This document shows, piece by piece, positions 9,030-11,214 of a DNA stretch of 11,214 nucleotides. The first letter of the stretch is position 1, and each line of letters opens with the position of its first letter. The stretch is from JBGPGW01 sp041484095 (GTDB lineage Bacteria; Pseudomonadota; Alphaproteobacteria; CADEGL01). The position numbers and the translations under genes were made by a program. Below the pieces are notes generated by a model that made no database searches, was not told the DNA's origin, and saw nothing but the letters and a program-made list of their open reading frames with translations. The stretch is from contig JBGPGW010000101.1 in assembly GCA_041484095.1 (NCBI GenBank), forward strand, positions 1 to 11,214, in the 5' to 3' direction.

Positions 9030-10002
9030 GCGCACGCTCGTCGAGGCACTCAATTTGGCGCTCGTCCGCGCGATGACCGAGGACGAGCGCGTCATCCTGT
9101 ATGGCCAAGACGTAGGAATCGATGGTGGCGTCTTCCGTGTCAGCGAAGGCCTGCTCCGCCAGTTTGGCGCAAAACGCGTCCTCGACACGCCGCTCTCCGA
9201 AACGGTTCTTGCCGGCCTCGCCGTCGGCCTCGGCGCGCAGGGCTTCCGCCCCATCGTCGAGATTCAATTCGACGGGTTCCTGTACCCCACCCTCGACCAG
9301 CTGATCAATCATGCCGCGCGGCTGCGAACACGGACGCGCGGCCGGCTGTCCTGTCCGATGGTCCTTCGTGCGCCCTATGGTGGCGGCATTCATGCACCGG
9401 AGCACCACTCCGAAAGCAACGAGGCCTTGTTCGCACACATTCCGGGGCTGCGCGTCGTCATCCCGAGCTCGCCTCGCCAAGCCTACGGTCTCCTTCTGGC
9501 GGCCATACGCGATCCCGATCCGGTGGTCTTCCTCGAGCCGAAGCGCCTCTACCGCGCGCTGCGCGAGGAGGTCGCCGACGACGGCGCGTCGCTGCCGCTC
9601 GATCGTTGTTTCGCCGTTCGCGAGGGACGCGACGTCACCCTCGTCGCTTGGGGTGCCATGATGCGCGAGACGCTCGAGGCCGCTGAACAGCTTTCATCTG
9701 CCGGCGTCGAGGCCGAAGTCATCGATGTCGCAACGCTGAAGCCTCTCGATGCCGACACGATCCTACGCTCGGTCGAGAAGACCGGACGCTGCATCATCGT
9801 TCACGAGGCGCCGTTGACCGGCGGATTTGGCGCGGAGATCGCCGCGCGGCTGGCAGAGCATGCGTTGACCTCCCTGCTTGCTCCGGTCGTACGCGTGGCG
9901 GGCTATGATACGGTCATGCCACTGGCCAAACTCGAGCATTTCTACATGCCAAGCGCAGCGCGCATCGTCGATGCCGCGTCAAGGGTCATGGCATACGCAT
10001 GA
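9022..10002 (+). CDS. 2-oxoacid dehydrogenase E1 component, beta subunit (second set)
   Basis: Beta subunit partner of the preceding E1 alpha. I chose the ATG at 9022, within an ATGGTTGA overlap with the alpha stop. It gives 326 residues, exactly the length of the other E1 beta in the window, and begins VERTLVEALNLAL as this family does. A longer frame from 8959 adds 21 residues of no family likeness. Visible motifs are GQDVGIDGGVFRVSEGL (28-44), DTPLSETVLAGLAVGLGAQG (55-74, with Glu60 as the likely thiamine-activating residue), APYGGGIHAPEHHSES (117-132, active-site His128/His129) and DPDPVVFLEPKRLYRA (164-179). The C-terminal domain has EVIDVATLKPLDADTI (232-247) and HEAPLTGGFGAEIAARL (261-277). 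The GGGI..EHHSE and LEPKRLYRA signatures match Gram-positive PdhB and branched-chain E1 beta. The stop overlaps the E2 start by 4 bases. Confidence 0.92.
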   Translation: MVERTLVEALNLALVRAMTEDERVILYGQDVGIDGGVFRVSEGLLRQFGAKRVLDTPLSETVLAGLAVGLGAQGFRPIVEIQFDGFLYPTLDQLINHAARLRTRTRGRLSCPMVLRAPYGGGIHAPEHHSESNEALFAHIPGLRVVIPSSPRQAYGLLLAAIRDPDPVVFLEPKRLYRALREEVADDGASLPLDRCFAVREGRDVTLVAWGAMMRETLEAAEQLSSAGVEAEVIDVATLKPLDADTILRSVEKTGRCIIVHEAPLTGGFGAEIAARLAEHALTSLLAPVVRVAGYDTVMPLAKLEHFYMPSAARIVDAASRVMAYA

Positions 10003-11099
10003 GCACCTTCACGCTTCCCGACCTCGGCGAAGGGCTTCAGGAGGCGGAAATCGTCGCCTGGCATGTCGCGGACGGAGAGCACGTCGTCGCCGACCAGCCG
10101 CTCGTATCCGTCGAGACCGACAAGGCCGTGGTTGAGATCCCGTCGCCGCGCTCGGGACGCATCGCCTGCCTCCATGGCGCGCCCGGTGATATCGTGAAAA
10201 TCGGCGCTGCGCTCGTCGACTTCGCCGAGATCGAGGCGCCGGACACAGGCACGGTGGTGGGTGAGGTCCCGGCGGCCGGACCCATGGCACCACCGCGCCG
10301 GCCATCGCCTGCTGCGCCGGCCGAGTCCGCCGTGCGCGCAGCGCCGGCCGTGAGAGCGTTGGCCAAGAGCCTCGGCGTCGATCTCACACGAATCGTTGGC
10401 ACGGGGCCCGGTGGCACGATCACGCGTGCGGACGTGGAAGGGGCGGCGTCTGCCGCTATGCGAGGGGGAGAACCGCTCCGCGGCGCGCGGCGCACCATGG
10501 CGCGCGTCATGGCCGACGCGCATTCGCGGGTCGCGCTGGCAACGATCCATGACGATGCCGACGTCGAGCATTGGGTGACACCGACCGCCGACGTCACGGC
10601 GCGGCTCGTCCGCGCGATCGCGTGCGGATGCCGCGCGGAGCCGGCCTTGAACGTCTGGTTCGACGCCGCATCCGGAACGCGCCGGCTCCATGACCGGGTC
10701 GATCTCGGCGTCGCCATGGACACCCCCGATGGGCTCTACGTCCCCGTGCTGCGCGACGTCGGCGGGAAGGACGCGGCTGCACTGCGCAACGGCATCAACA
10801 GCCTCCGGACCCTCGTCGTCGAGCGCCGTCTTTCACCAGAGGACCTGAAGGGGCCGACCATCACGCTGTCGAACTTCGGCACGGTGGCCGGGCGCCATGC
10901 GACGATGCTCGTGGTTCCGCCGCAGGTCGCCATCCTCGGCGCCGGGCGAATACGCCACGAGGCCAGAGTGCATGGCGGCACGATCGCGACGCGACAAATT
11001 CTGCCGCTGTCGCTGAGTTTCGATCATCGGGTGGTGACCGGCGGCGAAGCGGCGCGATTCCTCGCTGCCGTCATCGGCGATCTCGAACGAGAGACCTAA
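9999..11099 (+). CDS. Dihydrolipoamide acyltransferase (E2) of the second 2-oxoacid dehydrogenase set
   Basis: E2 core that moves the acyl group from the second E1 to CoA. It has 366 residues. The N-terminal lipoyl domain (about 1-78) has PDLGEGLQEAEIVAW at 7-21 and lipoyl Lys42 in the canonical ETDKAVVEIPSP. A Pro/Ala linker of about 90-112 follows. The peripheral subunit binding domain is at about 112-149 (VRALAKSLGVDL, GTGPGGTITRADVE). The catalytic domain from about 158 ends in SFDHRVVTGGEAARFL (340-355) with catalytic His343. The canonical DHRxxDG Asp is replaced by Thr347. As I recall this Thr form occurs in other proteobacterial E2 proteins, so it need not mean loss of activity. The ATG overlaps the E1 beta stop (ATGA). 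The linker is short and there is only one lipoyl domain. The acyl specificity is not readable from the sequence. Confidence 0.92.
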   Translation: MSTFTLPDLGEGLQEAEIVAWHVADGEHVVADQPLVSVETDKAVVEIPSPRSGRIACLHGAPGDIVKIGAALVDFAEIEAPDTGTVVGEVPAAGPMAPPRRPSPAAPAESAVRAAPAVRALAKSLGVDLTRIVGTGPGGTITRADVEGAASAAMRGGEPLRGARRTMARVMADAHSRVALATIHDDADVEHWVTPTADVTARLVRAIACGCRAEPALNVWFDAASGTRRLHDRVDLGVAMDTPDGLYVPVLRDVGGKDAAALRNGINSLRTLVVERRLSPEDLKGPTITLSNFGTVAGRHATMLVVPPQVAILGAGRIRHEARVHGGTIATRQILPLSLSFDHRVVTGGEAARFLAAVIGDLERET

Positions 11100-11107
11100 T
11101 TTGAATT

Positions 11108-11111
11108 GAGG
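11108..11111 (+). promoter_or_regulatory. Ribosome binding site for the amino acid dehydrogenase
   Basis: GAGG 7 bases before the ATG at 11119, in the 19-base gap after the E2 stop. A second GAGG at 11113-11116 is too close to the ATG to act alone. Confidence 0.5.
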
Positions 11112-11118
11112 TGAGGCG

Positions 11119-11214
11119 ATGGAAGACGCGTTTCGATTCGCCGACGACCTGGGCCCGGAAAAGATCGTCCATATCCATGAGCCTCGGCTCGGTTTGAGAG
11201 CGATCCTCGTCATC
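11119..11214 (+). CDS. Glu/Leu/Phe/Val dehydrogenase family protein, N-terminus only (cut by right edge)
   Basis: Only 32 codons are present, starting MEDAFRFADD and continuing to the edge. The segment IVHIHEPRLGLRAILVI (16-32) resembles the N-terminus of leucine and related amino acid dehydrogenases, where a short strand-forming stretch ends in GL(R/K)AI before the GPALGGTRM motif that would lie just past the edge. Family members oxidatively deaminate an amino acid to a 2-oxoacid with NAD(P)+ reduction. The gene lies 19 bases after E2 with a good ribosome site, so it is most likely in the same operon and would supply or remove the 2-oxoacid substrate of the second complex. Which amino acid is used cannot be told from this fragment, and the family call rests on a short match. 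Confidence 0.68.
   Translation, partial: MEDAFRFADDLGPEKIVHIHEPRLGLRAILVI

Noticed and set aside
7854..9254. Minus-strand reading frame of 466 codons opposite the second E1 alpha
   Set aside because: It is antisense to a protein with a full set of E1 alpha motifs, and its translation is a low-information Arg/Gly/Asp mixture.

Overview
The window is GC-rich DNA packed with genes. It looks like a bacterial chromosome of alphaproteobacterial character; that is an impression from GC content, codon use and gene types, and no marker gene settles it. I see no rRNA, tRNA, insertion sequence, integrase or CRISPR array. The only non-coding stretch longer than about 25 bases is the roughly 170-base gap between two divergent gene sets near 7784-7952.

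Left-pointing set (7783 down to 1, minus strand, transcribed in this order): an archaeal-type S-adenosylmethionine synthetase, an acetyl-CoA synthetase, the E1 alpha, E1 beta and E2 subunits of a pyruvate-type 2-oxoacid dehydrogenase, a free-standing 82-residue acyl carrier protein, and a malic enzyme that runs off the left edge. The acetyl-CoA synthetase to ACP genes overlap by 4-8 bases at each junction, and the two remaining gaps are 23 bases each, so this reads as one operon. The metabolic core is clear. Malic enzyme makes pyruvate from malate, the E1/E2 complex makes acetyl-CoA from pyruvate, and the synthetase makes acetyl-CoA from acetate. The SAM synthetase and the ACP do not obviously belong to that scheme and are the most interesting part of the window.

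Right-pointing set (7953 to the right edge, plus strand): a second, differently typed E1 alpha, E1 beta and E2 set, again joined by 4-8 base overlaps, followed by the start of a Glu/Leu/Phe/Val-type amino acid dehydrogenase. The pairing suggests an amino acid to 2-oxoacid to acyl-CoA route, possibly for branched-chain substrates.

Neither set has its own E3 (dihydrolipoamide dehydrogenase) in the window, so E3 must come from elsewhere. A working idea, inferred only, is that ACP and SAM synthetase serve the lipoyl cofactor of the E2 proteins (octanoyl-ACP as lipoyl precursor, SAM for lipoyl synthase), or that the ACP accepts acyl groups directly from E2.
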